A stretch of 64,000 nt of DNA from Euglena gracilis. Taxonomy: Eukaryota > Euglenida > Euglenophyceae > Euglenales. The stretch lies in assembly GCA_039621445.1 (NCBI GenBank), contig CP154956.1, positions 29,022,667 to 29,086,666 on the forward strand, given 5' to 3'. Shown here piece by piece: positions 12,047 to 23,450 of this stretch. A model generated the notes under the pieces. That model was not told the origin of the DNA. It saw only the letters and a program-made list of their open reading frames with translations, and did not search any database. Every line of letters begins with the position of its first letter. Position 1 is the stretch's first letter. Both the position numbers and the translations under genes were made by a program.

Positions 12047-12479
12047 GGGGGGGGGGGTCCGACCCCCCCCCCCACCAGGCCTCCTTCCGTATTTCCGCGG
12101 CGCCGATTTTAGGTCAATTCTCCTTCGGTGCCTTCGGCATCAAAGGAATTTCCTTTCAGTGGGTGCCCATGGTGAGTGGGGTGGGTCAACCCACGCCCCC
12201 CCGCCTCCTGGTTGGGGGGTCCTGCCCCACCCCCTAGGGGGAGAGGGGGGGGGTCCAGCCAGCACCTTTTTCCAGCCGGCCCGCAGTACCTGCTTAAGAA
12301 AGTCGGCTTAAGAAATTCATTCCCTGATTCCCAGCTCTGGGCATGGACTAATGCCAGTCATTCGGTGCTGTGTCGTTTCAGTATGTTTCCAATTTCATCA
12401 ATTGGACACCCCGCGATCACAAAGGCTGGCACCGTGTGCAAAACAACACGGGGTGTAGTGTGATGGAGAGGTTTGCCAT

Positions 12480-12770
12480 CGGAGGCTCGAGCTCGAACGT
12501 TCGAGCTCGAGCATCCTCAAACATTTTTAAGACCGCTCGGGGGGGTGGGGGCTTAAAGAGCATCCTCAAACGACGTCGAACGAAGTTCGAAGTCAGAAGG
12601 TTGTTTTTTGGACCGCAAACAGTTGCATGTGAAAGAAAACAACAAAGGGGTGTTGTTAGGAATTTCTTTCTTACTGCATGATAGGCCCACGGAGCATGCT
12701 TTCAAGCGTCCTCAAGCGACCTGGAACGACATTCGAGGATGCTCAAAGATATTCGGGGATGCATCCTCTC
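12480..12770. repeat. GGATGCTC/GAGCATCC repeat remnants
   Basis: GAGCATCCTCAAACG and AGGATGCTC blocks flanking about 100 bases of other sequence, related to 2595-2990. Confidence 0.65.
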
Positions 12771-13138
12771 ACCGTCACCCTGCCTGCAGCTCCCCATCTC
12801 CACTCCGCCGCATCGAGTCCAGAAATTGACTGCCGACTGCAAGGTCTCCCCGCGGTGTGTCCCTGTCACTGGGATCGCTGCTTGGATTCCCTCGACCCTC
12901 TGCATGGGCGCACACGCATTCATGAATGTCAAATAAACAGTGGTTTGGTAGCTGGCCCGAAATGCAAATGCAGGTGCTGCTGGGACAAGGGCATTTGAGG
13001 ATCGGCAGGACACCTGCCTCAAAAAGAGACTCCTTTTTGGATGCCCTTGCCATTTTGGAGGGATTGGCAGATATTTGGTAAGCACACCAACATCCAAAAG
13101 CTCATGAAGACAAATTTGGGTCGAAGATCGATTTTTTC

Positions 13139-13270
13139 ATCGTCGTCGTCATCGTCGTCGTCGTCATCAGCAGCAGCAGCAGCAGCAGCAGCAATCATCA
13201 TAACAATAACAATAACAATAGCAATAGCAATAGCAATAACCACAATAATAATAACAATAATAATACCTAC
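13139..13270 (+). repeat. (TCG)n, (CAG)n, (AATAAC)n microsatellites
   Basis: Three adjacent short-unit arrays. Confidence 0.95.
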
Positions 13271-13279
13271 CCCCCCCCC

Positions 13280-13565
13280 GGGAAACTGTCACCTGACAGG
13301 TTGGCCAGTACCGGGTACCCTGACAACTTCCTATCATGACAGGTTGGCCGGTACCGGGGACCCTGACAGTTTCCCGGGAGGGACCCTGACAGTTTCCCAA
13401 TAGGGCATTTCAAGGGAAAGTCAATGAAAAATGACCCTGACAGGTTGGCCGGTACCAGGGACTCTGACAACTTCCTATACTGACAGGTTGGCCGGTACCG
13501 GGGACCCTGACAGTTTCCCGGGCGGGACCCTGACAGGTCTTCGGGCATGACAGTTTCCCGGGGGG
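13280..13565. repeat. Minisatellite CCTGACAGGTTGGCCGGTAC
   Basis: Alternates ACCCTGACAGGTTGGCCGGT with GACAGTTTCCCGGG; about six irregular units. Confidence 0.9.
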
Positions 13566-13599
13566 GGGGGGGGTAGGTAATAACAGTAGTAGTAATGGT

Positions 13600-13755
13600 A
13601 ATAAGGTGGTGGTGGTGGTGGTGGTGGTGGTGGTGGTGGTGGTGATGATGATGATGATGATGTTAATAATGATGATGCTGATGATGATGATGATGATTGT
13701 GATGATGATGACGATGATGATTGTGATGATGATGACGACGACGACGACGATGATG
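13600..13755 (+). repeat. (GGT)n then (GAT)n microsatellite
   Basis: About ten GGT units then interrupted GAT/GAC units. Confidence 0.95.
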
Positions 13756-14330
13756 ATAGTTTTGGGGTGATTTTTGCAGATTCAATTTTTGCTTCTGGGT
13801 TCAACCCAGGTCAGGCCTAGTTCCAGCTCTGGGACTCCTAGGAGGGGGAGCGGGGGATCAGACAGCAGCCCTATGCGGGGGGGTGGGGGGGCAGCCAGCA
13901 GCCTTTTTTCAGCCAGTCAAATATTTCCAGCCTCTGAGCAGGCCTTTCCCAAGTTATTCAAACCTTGGGGGCCTCTGCTGGGCAGTCGCAGGGACTTCAA
14001 GCCGCCTCCTTTCTCATTCTTTCATGGAGGCCAGAATCGACAGAAAAAAATGAGCCGCACCTTCTGCCGGTGCTTCCCTCGGTTGAAGGTCTACACTAAT
14101 CTGGGCCGTGTTTCCCTGTTTAACTGCGGTTTCTTTAATTCCTTTGAACCACAGCAGTAGAATCTCCCCACGCCGATGTTTTTTTTTGGAGAAAAGATGG
14201 TTCCCTTGCCTGCAATATCAGGTCGAATCGCCCCGACCCATCCCGTGGCCCATCGTGCCCCATCCCTGCCCCGTCGGTCGGGGGGGGGGGGGGGGGCGGG
14301 GGGGCCACCAACGTTGTCATTCGACCACAG

Positions 14331-14431
14331 CCGGCCGGTGGCGGCGGCCGCGCCGGCCGTGTCGCAGTCACGCATCGTGTGGGCCGACGCCGGGGCGGCA
14401 GCAGCGGCGGCGGCGGATGCCATCCAGTGCG
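14331..14431 (+). CDS. Possible orphan exon, Ala-rich
   Basis: Between cgaccacag and a gtgtcg donor, encoding RPVAAAAPAVSQSRIVWADA then an Ala run and DAIQC. GC-rich and exon-like but unassigned. The phase does not simply fit the first phosphatase exon. Confidence 0.2.
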
Positions 14432-15457
14432 TGTCGCCCGCTGTTCCGAGGCAGTCTACCCAACCGGCGGTTGGGAGGATGGCAAATGACAGGAGACGAC
14501 CCTTCCCCGGGGTTGGGAAACCGAAGCCTGCCGTAAACGTGGAAGGAAACCTTTTTTTTCTGATTTTGTATCAGCGGAGGGGTGGGGGTCCTCTGACTGG
14601 GACAATCCCAGAGTTGTCTCTTTCCTTTGGCTGGAGACAGATGGTGTGATCCTAATTTGATCAAGATGTTCTTTTGGGCCGAAATTGAAAGAGAAGTTTG
14701 CACCTAATGTGACGCCATCATAGAGGGCCAAATTAGAAATTTGCATCGATGACACCCCAAGAATGACACCCCGGGGACCCTCTCCTCTCCCAGGGCTCGC
14801 CTGCCGCCTGATGTTCAAACTTATATGCAGGAGGTTCAGTACCAGCGTATGGCGTGCCTCCCCTGTCCGTTTGTGTGTTATGTTTGGGTTAGCGACGGTT
14901 GAGTGAGCCACTGCCGGGCTCTGGGGTTAAGCTTCGTTTTAAGGAAGGTCGGGGGGAGCATGAGCAGGGAGGGTGGGACATTTCGACCCACTTGGGGTGG
15001 GTAGTGCTATGGCACACCTCCCCCCCCCCCGACGCCGTTGGCACCAAGGCCCAAAAAAATGGCTATTTTCAGGCACAGGGAACCAAAACCAACCCCCCTT
15101 GGCAAGCGCACCTGCTATGGGCATGCACCCCATTGCACAGTGCCCCTTGGGTTTGGTTACAAGAAGCCTCCCTGGGGCTCTGGGGTAGGAATTGCCCGGC
15201 GTCCGCCCAACAGCCCAAGTAAATTGAGTGCATCAGGCTGTAAACGTGTAGGTCCACCCAGTCCCTCCCTGTGTTTTGCCCCCCCCGCCCCCCCCCCCCA
15301 CGCAGCACACGAGGTGGTTTGTGCAGCGACCCCTGCTGATGAAGCTAATTACTTCGCCAACGGTTCCCCCCTCTGCCTTTGCCTCTTTCCCTGCCCCTGG
15401 TGCATCCAACGTATGCATGCATTATATGTGTGCTCCTATTGTGGGTGCGTGTGGTGT

Positions 15458-15510
<53 letters not shown>

Positions 15511-16270
15511 TTGTGTGTGTGCGCAGTTTCCAAAAAAAAGAGATGTAGCAGCATATTACCCACCCACCACCTGCCCTAATGCCGAGACTTGGTAACCCAG
15601 GTTTACCGAAGCCGCGGGACCTTGAGGCCACATGGAATTTTCAAGTCATGGCGTTGTGCCCGCGCCATGCATCCCCCACACAGAAAAGTGGGAAGAGGGT
15701 GGGTGGCAAGAGCGCACTGGGTGTAGACCCACCCACAGGAACGACACCAACCACCCACGGTGAGTGTATGCACCCTCAGCGCTGGAATTACACCAGAGTT
15801 GCTCACCCAGCAAGGGGAGAGCAACAAACAAGCACTGGTGCAAGGGGTCCCTGGCCACTCACCACACAACAAATAGGGCCAGAAGCGAAGTTAGTGCCAG
15901 CCATGAACCGACGAGAAGCTTTAGTGGGGGTCCAGCCATCACCTTTTTCCATCTGGCTGGCTTGACCCACTGTGTCCCTACCTACCCCCCTATGTAAAAC
16001 CTCATTCCCACCTTGGTGCATGGCACCGGAGGATTTTTTTTTCCAGTCGGGGTCCCCAGGACCCTCCCAGGGAGGGGAGCTAGCGGCATTTCCCAGTGTC
16101 TAGCAAAATGGCTAGCCAGTGGACCCCCCTGGGGTCCTCAACAAAAGCCTGGTGACAGGTTTCTGTCTTGGAGGGTCCCAAACGGACCAAGACTGGGTGA
16201 AAATGGGTTCGATTGCCCCAGATTTTCAGTCAGAATATTATTTGCATAATTTTGTTTATGTATAATTATA
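14432..16270. other. No gene recognised; one (GT)n run
   Basis: Contains (GT)n at 15459-15510 and CCAGCC-type dispersed repeat pieces near 15930-15960. I see no conserved exon. Confidence 0.5.
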
Positions 16271-16590
16271 TATGTTGTGTGTATTGTATTGTATTGTATT
16301 GTATTGTATTGTATTGTATTGTATTGTATTGTATTGTATTGTATTGTATTGTATTGTATTGTATTGTATTGTATTGTATTGTATTGTATTGTATTATATG
16401 ATATTATATTATATTATATGATATCATATTATATGATGTTAGATGATATGACATGATATGATATATGATCTATTATATTATATTATATTCTTTATATTAT
16501 ATTATATCTTCTATATTATATTCTATTATCTTCTTTCTCTTTATATTATATTATATTATATTATATTATATTATTATATTGTTTATATTA
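16271..16590 (+). repeat. (TATTG)n then (TATAT)-rich microsatellite
   Basis: About 24 GTATT pentamers to 16395, then degenerate ATATT. Confidence 0.97.
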
Positions 16591-16863
16591 ATTTTTTTTT
16601 TTCTTATTTTTTTTTTTTTGCAGTTTTCAATTTTGCCTGGTGCTTTTCAACCCTGGGTGGACCATTTGAACCGGGGAAGGGGGGCTGGCCAGCAGCCAGA
16701 TATTTTTAAGTTTGGTGCCCAGGGGCACGGGGAACGCCCCCCCCCCCAATAAAACCTCTGTGCAGCCCCATTCCAGCCAGCCCAAGTTTTCCAGCCTCCG
16801 AGCTGACCGCCCCCCGGGAGGGCTGTCAAGCGACACCCTGCTGCCACCCACAGCCGCCGACAG

Positions 16864-16938
16864 GGAAGATCAGGAAGAAATCGAGCGGTGGGTCCGGCGG
16901 GTGTACGATATCGTGAAGACGTCCTACAAGACGGAAAC
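16864..16938 (+). CDS. Phosphatase exon 1 (first one found)
   Basis: Encodes an amphipathic helix, EDQEEIERWVRRVYDIVKTSYKTET, here ending in phase 2 at a gtttgt donor. Its last two bases plus the first base of the next exon make a Thr codon. An alternative acceptor ends at 16853, which would add three codons. The link to the phosphatase rests on phase and position. Confidence 0.6.
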
Positions 16939-17816
16939 GTTTGTCCCTTTTGTTCATGTTGCATAGGGCCACCTTTTGACCCGAAGCGTTCCGGCGCCCA
17001 GGGATTTGTTTCCCGTGGCAGTCTGCACGGGTCACTATTTTCGGAGACTGAGTTCCAGCTTCAAGTTGTGAAATGGGGTCGTAGGCCGTGCCACCAGCAT
17101 TTTCTGAGCCAATTTGTAGAAGGTTTGATTCGGCACCTGCACCTTGCAGTCGGCATTCGTTGGGATCGCTGAGGGGGTAGTGTCAAAGGAAGTTCAGGTA
17201 CACCGCACGAGCCTGCGCAAGGGTTGGAGTCTCGGTGCATTGGGTCGGCTTGAGGTGTGGGCGGGGATGAAGAGGTTTGGGGGCAGGCTTCTTTTTAAGT
17301 CAGAAGACCCCCCCCCCGGGGGGGGGGGTCCCGCGCCGGAGGCGCCGGGTATACCTTTTCGAAATTTGAAAATTTTTGAAATTTGCCTTTAACGGGCCTG
17401 ATTTTGGGGGGGTCCCCCCCCGGGGGGGGGGGGGCCCGCGCCACCCTGGGTGGGTGGGGGGGACCCCCCCTCCCCCCCCCCGGGTCTTAAAAAGAAGCCT
17501 GGTTGGGGGGGGGGTTGTCTGCAGTGTTCCCCTGAGGCGGTGGGGGAGACCGGCCATGGCCAACCACATGTGACCGACCTCCGGAATGGAAACACAGGGC
17601 CGTCGCCCCCCCCCCCAGGCTGCAGCGGCCCGCGGAGCTGCTCTCCTTCCTCTACCTGGGGGACGTCACCCACGCGAGGGCCCTCCCGCTGTTGACCGCC
17701 ATGGGCATCTCCGCCGTCCTGAACTGTGCCCCAGGTCCCCCCCCCCCGCTGGGGTTGGGGTGCATGCATTGTATTGGGTGATGGGTGTGAGTGCCTTCGT
17801 GATTGATCTGTATGTA

Positions 17817-17883
<67 letters not shown>

Positions 17884-20466
17884 TGTATGTGTGTGTGTGT
17901 GTGTGTGTGTGTCATTTGGTCTCTGTCCAGCAGCTCGCGGCAATCTCAACAACACCCGAAAAGTGATATCGCCCAAAATAGAGATGTTTTGAATTGGCCC
18001 GTGCACATTTCGTCATCTTCTTTTTGCTTTCTGTTGTTGAAGGGTTGTTTTGAAAACGAGAGCTGCTTGTTTTTGGAATTGAAAGAAGTTTAATGCCAGC
18101 CAGTGGCAGGAAAGTATTATCGCCAGCAACGTATGAATTTTTGTTGTCACAACAGGAACAACAATATTTGTTGCACTCAATTATAGGTGTTACCCAAGAT
18201 GATGATTTTCCTGCTTTTTTCAGGCAGTAAAAATTTTGATTGTACAAGAAAGAAGCTGGGCATTGGCAAGCAGCTGTTTGAAATCATCCTCTTGATGGAA
18301 TTGTTTAGAGAATCGTTCTCAGATATTTTTTTGAGTTTGTTGACCTGGGGGTGACCTGGAGAGGGTCCCCCAGGCCGGGGGGGAGGAGTGGTCAGGTCGA
18401 GTGGGTACCGCGCCAGAGGTTGTGTTTTCCTCTGTTTTTTGGCATGAAGTACCAAAAATTTTGGACTCCAGAATCGACCCCCCTAAAAATGGGTTCCCTC
18501 GAGCCCAGGATGTTTGGGAATCCCCGCAACCCTATGGGTGGTGGGTGGGGGGAGGGTCGATCCCCCCCATCCTGGTGGTCCGACCACCAGGGGGGGGGGG
18601 GGTCCGACCCCCCCCCCCCAACCAACCAGCCGAATTTGCGGGGGCGCCGATTTTACAGGTCAAGATTTTCCTCGGTGCCGAGGGAAAATACTTTGTGTAG
18701 GTGCCATGGTGGGTGGGGGAGTCGACCACCTCCCCCCACCTGGGTGGGGGTCCGACCCGCCCCCCATCAGACCTCTCTGTACAGCCCTGCCTGAGCCCCC
18801 CCCCCCAGGGGGTGGGTGGGTCCGCTCTCCCCCCAGGTCCCAAAAAAATCTCGTTGAACATGGGCAATTCTCTGATTCCACGTTTCCAAGAGCATTTTTT
18901 GCATCATCACATCCAATTGGATTTTTTTTAATAATATTTTTCGCCTTTTTGGGGCAAAATGTGGGGGTTTTGTTCCGCCCACGGGCTGTCATAGCCCAAG
19001 TCCACCCTCTAACTGGTGATGCTTTTTAAGCTCCTGTCTCAATACCAGATAAAGAAGGTCTGATGGGGTGTAATACTCATAAGTTAACCACACGGTGGAC
19101 CACGCGTTTTTTGCCTCGGATCAAATCCCCCCGAATGGTGTGGCCGGGACCACACCCCCACTGTTCAAATCCCAGCAAATCCCGACAAATCCCGACAGCA
19201 GCAGCAAATCCCCAAGTGTCCGGAGGTATTTGTGCCCACCCCTCTCTCCCCCCCTTCTGCAGGGATGACATACACCACGCAGGACCACTACCCGCCCCAC
19301 TTCCTCTTCCACGCCGTCCACGCCGAGGACACGCTGGACTACCGGTTGCTGGCCCGGCACTTGGACGAGGCGTGCCACGCCATCGAGCAAGCCCGCCTGA
19401 TGGGCCGCCGGATCCTCGTCCACTGCTTTGCCGGTGTGCCCAAGCTGGCCAGGTTGGGTTCCCACCATGGGGTGGGGGCCTCCTTCACAGACACCCTGAA
19501 CGCAGACACACGGGCAGACGGTGTATTCAACAGTGCAACTCTTACTGCAGCCGCCGTACACATTTCACACCTCTGCCACTCGCTCACTGGTTCATTTGCA
19601 AACACAAACCCATGGCCATTTTTCAGCAGTTCTTAGTCACCTCTTTTTGGGGCAGCGTTGTGCTGAAGTTGTTCGCGGGAATCTCCTGCATCGCCGGCCA
19701 ACGCCCTCACAGGCATCAACCGCAGCGCCACGCTGTGCATTGCGTACCTCATGGTGCACCTCCGCTGGCCCCTGCTGGCCGCGGTGCGGCACGTGTACCA
19801 GGCCCGAGCAGGCTCGGCCCCGGTTGGCGCAGTGCCCCTTCCTTCGATGCAAGTTGGGCTGCCGGTTGCAGAGTGTTCAGCAGCCCTAAGCTCTTGGACC
19901 GGGCCAAGTTAAGCTATCGGATGGATCAAGAAGTTAAGTCGGGGGCTGTGTCGTTGTTCTTTTTTTCCCGGTGAATCCTGCTTATCTGTAGAAATGCCCC
20001 CCCCCTCCCAACTTATGTTTGGAGAGGGTGTGCCATATTTCACATTTTGGGGGGTCCCTCGGGGAGAACGAACCTCCCACTGGGGGCCGTCAGCTGAGGA
20101 TCGCCTTGGCATTCTTCGCCGGCGAACAGGGGCGGGGCAACGCCCACACAAGGGTTGTCCGCCGCCTCCCTCGGTCACCCATCCGCCGGCCACCCACCCG
20201 GTCGGGTGCCCCCCCCCCCCCAACGCGGCCCGCCCTGGGCCCGGCCCATCATCCTCACCAACCGGGGCTTCATGGCGGAGCTGGTGCGGCTCGCCAAGGC
20301 CCGGGGGCTGCTGGACGACCCCCCGGCCCGCCCAGGGCGCCCCCCCACCCCCGACCGCTTCCCAAACGCGGCTCCGGCGCAAACACCTGGCGTGCTCACG
20401 GTTACCGTTCCGTGCTGCGGGGGTGGCATTGGAAGCGGTTTTTTTTGTCAAGCCCGACCCCGGTGA
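16864..20466 (+). CDS. Dual-specificity protein phosphatase (DSPc), split gene, 5' end not found
   Basis: This is a cysteine-based phosphatase of the DSP family, which removes phosphate from Tyr and Ser/Thr residues. The exons I join are 16864-16938, 17619-17734, 19263-19433, 19713-19805 and 20243-20466, and all phases agree. The product shows the usual DSPc order: an N-terminal helix (EEIERWVRRVYDIV), the entry strand LLSFLYLGDV, GISAVLNCAPG, an acidic loop HAEDTLDY that should carry the general-acid Asp, the P-loop HCFAGINRSAT (nucleophile Cys at 19424-19426), then ARPIILTNRGFMAELVRLAK. Introns 1-3 are GT-AG. The last intron has no GT or AG border and fits the euglenid nonconventional type. 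The first exon may start at 16854 instead, and earlier exons must exist because no start codon is seen. The C-terminus after about 20325 is Pro-rich and runs open to a stop at 20464-20466, so the true end is uncertain. Substrate unknown. Confidence 0.85.
17619..17734 (+). CDS. Phosphatase exon 2
   Basis: Follows a C-run ending in ccag and ends at ccag|gt. Encodes the first DSPc strands, LLSFLYLGDV and GISAVLNCAP. Confidence 0.85.
17807..17910 (+). repeat. (TGTATG)n and (TG)n in phosphatase intron 2
   Basis: About twelve GTGTAT hexamers followed by TG dinucleotides. Confidence 0.97.
19263..19433 (+). CDS. Phosphatase exon 3, carries the catalytic Cys
   Basis: Acceptor cttctgcag, donor gtgtgc. 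Encodes the acidic loop HAEDT and ends in the middle of the P-loop (HCFA plus the first base of Gly). Confidence 0.9.
19713..19805 (+). CDS. Phosphatase exon 4, second half of the P-loop
   Basis: Acceptor cctcacag. Begins inside the Gly codon and supplies INRSATLCIAYLM. The 3' border is ambiguous over six bases because GGCCCG occurs at both ends of the following intron (19801-19806 and 20238-20243). Confidence 0.85.
19806..20242 (+). other. Nonconventional intron in the phosphatase gene
   Basis: With this register CAG is at +4 to +6 (19809-19811) and CTG at -8 to -6 (20235-20237), and CAGG can pair with CCTG. There is no GT donor or AG acceptor at the positions needed to keep the protein in frame. 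The junction may slide from 19801/20237 to 19807/20243 because of a GGCCCG direct repeat. These are the hallmarks I know for euglenid nonconventional introns. Confidence 0.75.
20243..20466 (+). CDS. Phosphatase exon 5 with stop
   Basis: Joined through a nonconventional intron it restores the typical DSP segment ARPII..NRGF. After GLLDD the sequence becomes low-complexity and Pro-rich. The frame is open to the stop at 20464-20466, but the coding end may lie earlier or in another exon. Confidence 0.65.
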
Positions 20467-20683
20467 TGGCTTTTGCAGATTGTTTCGTTGGCAAAGGCGC
20501 GGCAAAGTGGTGCTGAGAGCAGTGGCTTCCAAGCGAAAGGCCCATCCGACCGATCCGGGGCGTCGTCCTGGGGTTGTCCGCCCCCGGAGCTGGCATGGCC
20601 TTTTGCAGGCTTCGCCCGGGCGTGACCCACGTCCCCGGCCACTCAGGGTGGGCGGAATACCCAACATAAATGTGCACATGGGT

Positions 20684-20708
20684 TTGTGTGTGTGTGTGTT
20701 TGTTGTGT

Positions 20709-20739
<31 letters not shown>

Positions 20740-20750
20740 TGTATGTTGTG

Positions 20751-20800
<50 letters not shown>

Positions 20801-20832
20801 TGGGTGTGGGGGTGGGTGGGTGGGTGGGTGGG
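20684..20832 (+). repeat. (GT)n and (GGGT)n microsatellite
   Basis: Interrupted GT run ending in GGGT tetramers. Confidence 0.97.
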
Positions 20833-21300
20833 TGTGCGCCCACGACCATCATACCATATCATGTCAGGGGTTTTCTTAAGCCGGAGGGGACCCTACCACC
20901 AGGGGGGGGTGTCCAGCCAGCCGGCACCTTTTTTCCAGCCAACCTCCCAGCCGAGCTCAGGACCCCCCCCCCCCCGGGGCTCTGCTGAATAAAGTTCGCT
21001 GGACCGAAAAAAATTTTCGGCGCAAAGCCCCGAAAATTTTTGGAAAAGACTGGTCAAAAATGGCCAAAAAAATGTCATTTTTGGTTCGTTTTGGGTTTTT
21101 CGCTCCAAATTTTGGCTGGAAAATGCCAACAGAGCTGGATTTGGGCTTTTTGGGGGCATTTTTTTTGGGTACCCGGCAGGTCCAGCTCCCAGCCAGGTGG
21201 ACCCCCCCCTGGACCCCCCTGAATCCCCACCCCTTGGGGGGTCCAGTAAAACCTTTTTCCAGCAGGCCCGCGGACCCCTTAAGGAAACCCCTGGAGTGTG

Positions 21301-21454
<154 letters not shown>

Positions 21455-22049
21455 AGGGATCCTCCCATTTCCTGAAAAGGAAATTCTCGGAAATCCATGG
21501 AGGATCACAGAAATGGGAGGAAGTTCATTTTCACGGAAATCACAGAAAATCACTGAAATTCATGGATGAGCGGAGGGTTCAGGAAAAGAATTTTCGGTCT
21601 TTTTCCTTTCCTCCCAGGCTCCATCCCAAGGGTCAATTGCTTTCGGTACATTTCCAAGGTTCCCAGAAGAAATTCAAGGGCAGAAGGTTTTTTTCCCCCT
21701 CCGTTTTGAAGAAGTTCAATTTCCACCTACAGGTTTGGATGGGAACTGATGAGTGGACTGATAGCTCTGAGCATGCAAACAGGGATTTTTTCATTGGTTT
21801 TTTTTTTGTGGGAAAATCCCTGCGTACCATCGTAAACATTTTGGTGTGGGTGCAAGGGAAGTCCCACGTTGTGGCATGCATTTGGTTGGATTGCAAAGAG
21901 CCAACCCTGGGTGTCAAGCACTTAGAATCGGCTTCAGTTGGAGCAAAAAATGCTCTGGTGCAGAACTGAATTTGGCAGTCAACAACTTTTCAAAAAGGAA
22001 ATTTGCGGAAAGTCACGAAAATCACGGTTATATTTTGGCCTCGAACCCT

Positions 22050-22387
<338 letters not shown>

Positions 22388-22559
22388 GTGTTGTATGTCG
22401 CCCTTGGCCGCCACCCCCCCCCCCCCGACGGACGATTCTTATTTTTTATCCACGGGAGCGTTGTCTGTGCAGCCTTTCCCAGAAGATCACTCGCTATGTG
22501 AAGAACATGAGACCCGTCTGACCTGCCCCCCCCCGTTCATTTGCGCACGCATACACAGA

Positions 22560-22610
<51 letters not shown>

Positions 22611-23340
22611 TCACACGACAACCGCCCTGCACACCCACCCACCTGGACACGCACACACACACACACACACACTCACAGGTTAGACAAACATTTTACCACT
22701 CATATGCAAACCTATATATTTCGGCACACTTCGCACAGACCAGCAGGAACCCATGCGGACGTGCTGTAGACTCCTCTGCCCAGCGCCGTGTGCTCCCCAG
22801 CCTGACCCGCTCCCTCGTTTCACGTCTCCCTCATTCCCCACCACTGCCTCGCCTGGGGGTGCTGGAGGTGCGGGCTGCGATGGCGCCGGGCACCCTTGGG
22901 GGGTAGGGACGGCGGTGGAGGCCGTTGCTTCCGTGCTGGGCGTTCAGCGGCGGCCGCACAGCCGGCAGTCCGATGCAAAGGGGGAGGTCAAAAAGTACCA
23001 TAAATTGTGTTTCTCAGTGATTCCCCCCCACAACTGACAAAAATACAGGACAAAGAACATGAGCCATCCGACACAAAGTGCCAGGGAAGTTGTTTGGCCC
23101 CTGGGGGGACCACCCTCGGCCTGGAGGGGGAGGGGGGGGGGCATCCCCGATCCTCCCCCTTCCCAATTTCAAAAACTGGCGCTCACTTCGTTACCCTGGG
23201 GCCCTGGGGATGGAGGCCTCCTCAAAAAAAAATTGGTGCTTCACACCAAGTTTTTTCCCAAGGGGAGGGGGGGATCGACCCCCTTCACCCCCCATTTAAT
23301 ATCCTGACGATCCTGGCCAAACTGGTCAACATATTTGTAT

Positions 23341-23354
23341 CCCATCCTCCACAG
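23341..23354 (+). promoter_or_regulatory. Possible spliced-leader acceptor before CFAP52
   Basis: A short pyrimidine-rich stretch ending in cacag lies 26 bases upstream of the CFAP52 ATG. In euglenids most mRNAs receive a trans-spliced leader at such an AG. This is inference from position only, and a second AG at 23366-23367 (cccccag) is equally possible. Confidence 0.25.
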
Positions 23355-23380
23355 CAACCCACCCCCAGCGGACCACCAGT

Positions 23381-23450
23381 ATGACGCAGCTCAACATTGA
23401 CCTCGACAGCATTCGGAAGCTGGAACTTCAGTCCGTCATCGGGTTCGGAG
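23381..23450 (+). CDS. CFAP52: CFAP52 exon 1, start codon
   Basis: Begins ATG ACG CAG and encodes the conserved LELQSVIGFGG start of the family. Donor ggag|gtcagc splits a Gly codon after its first base. Confidence 0.9.
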
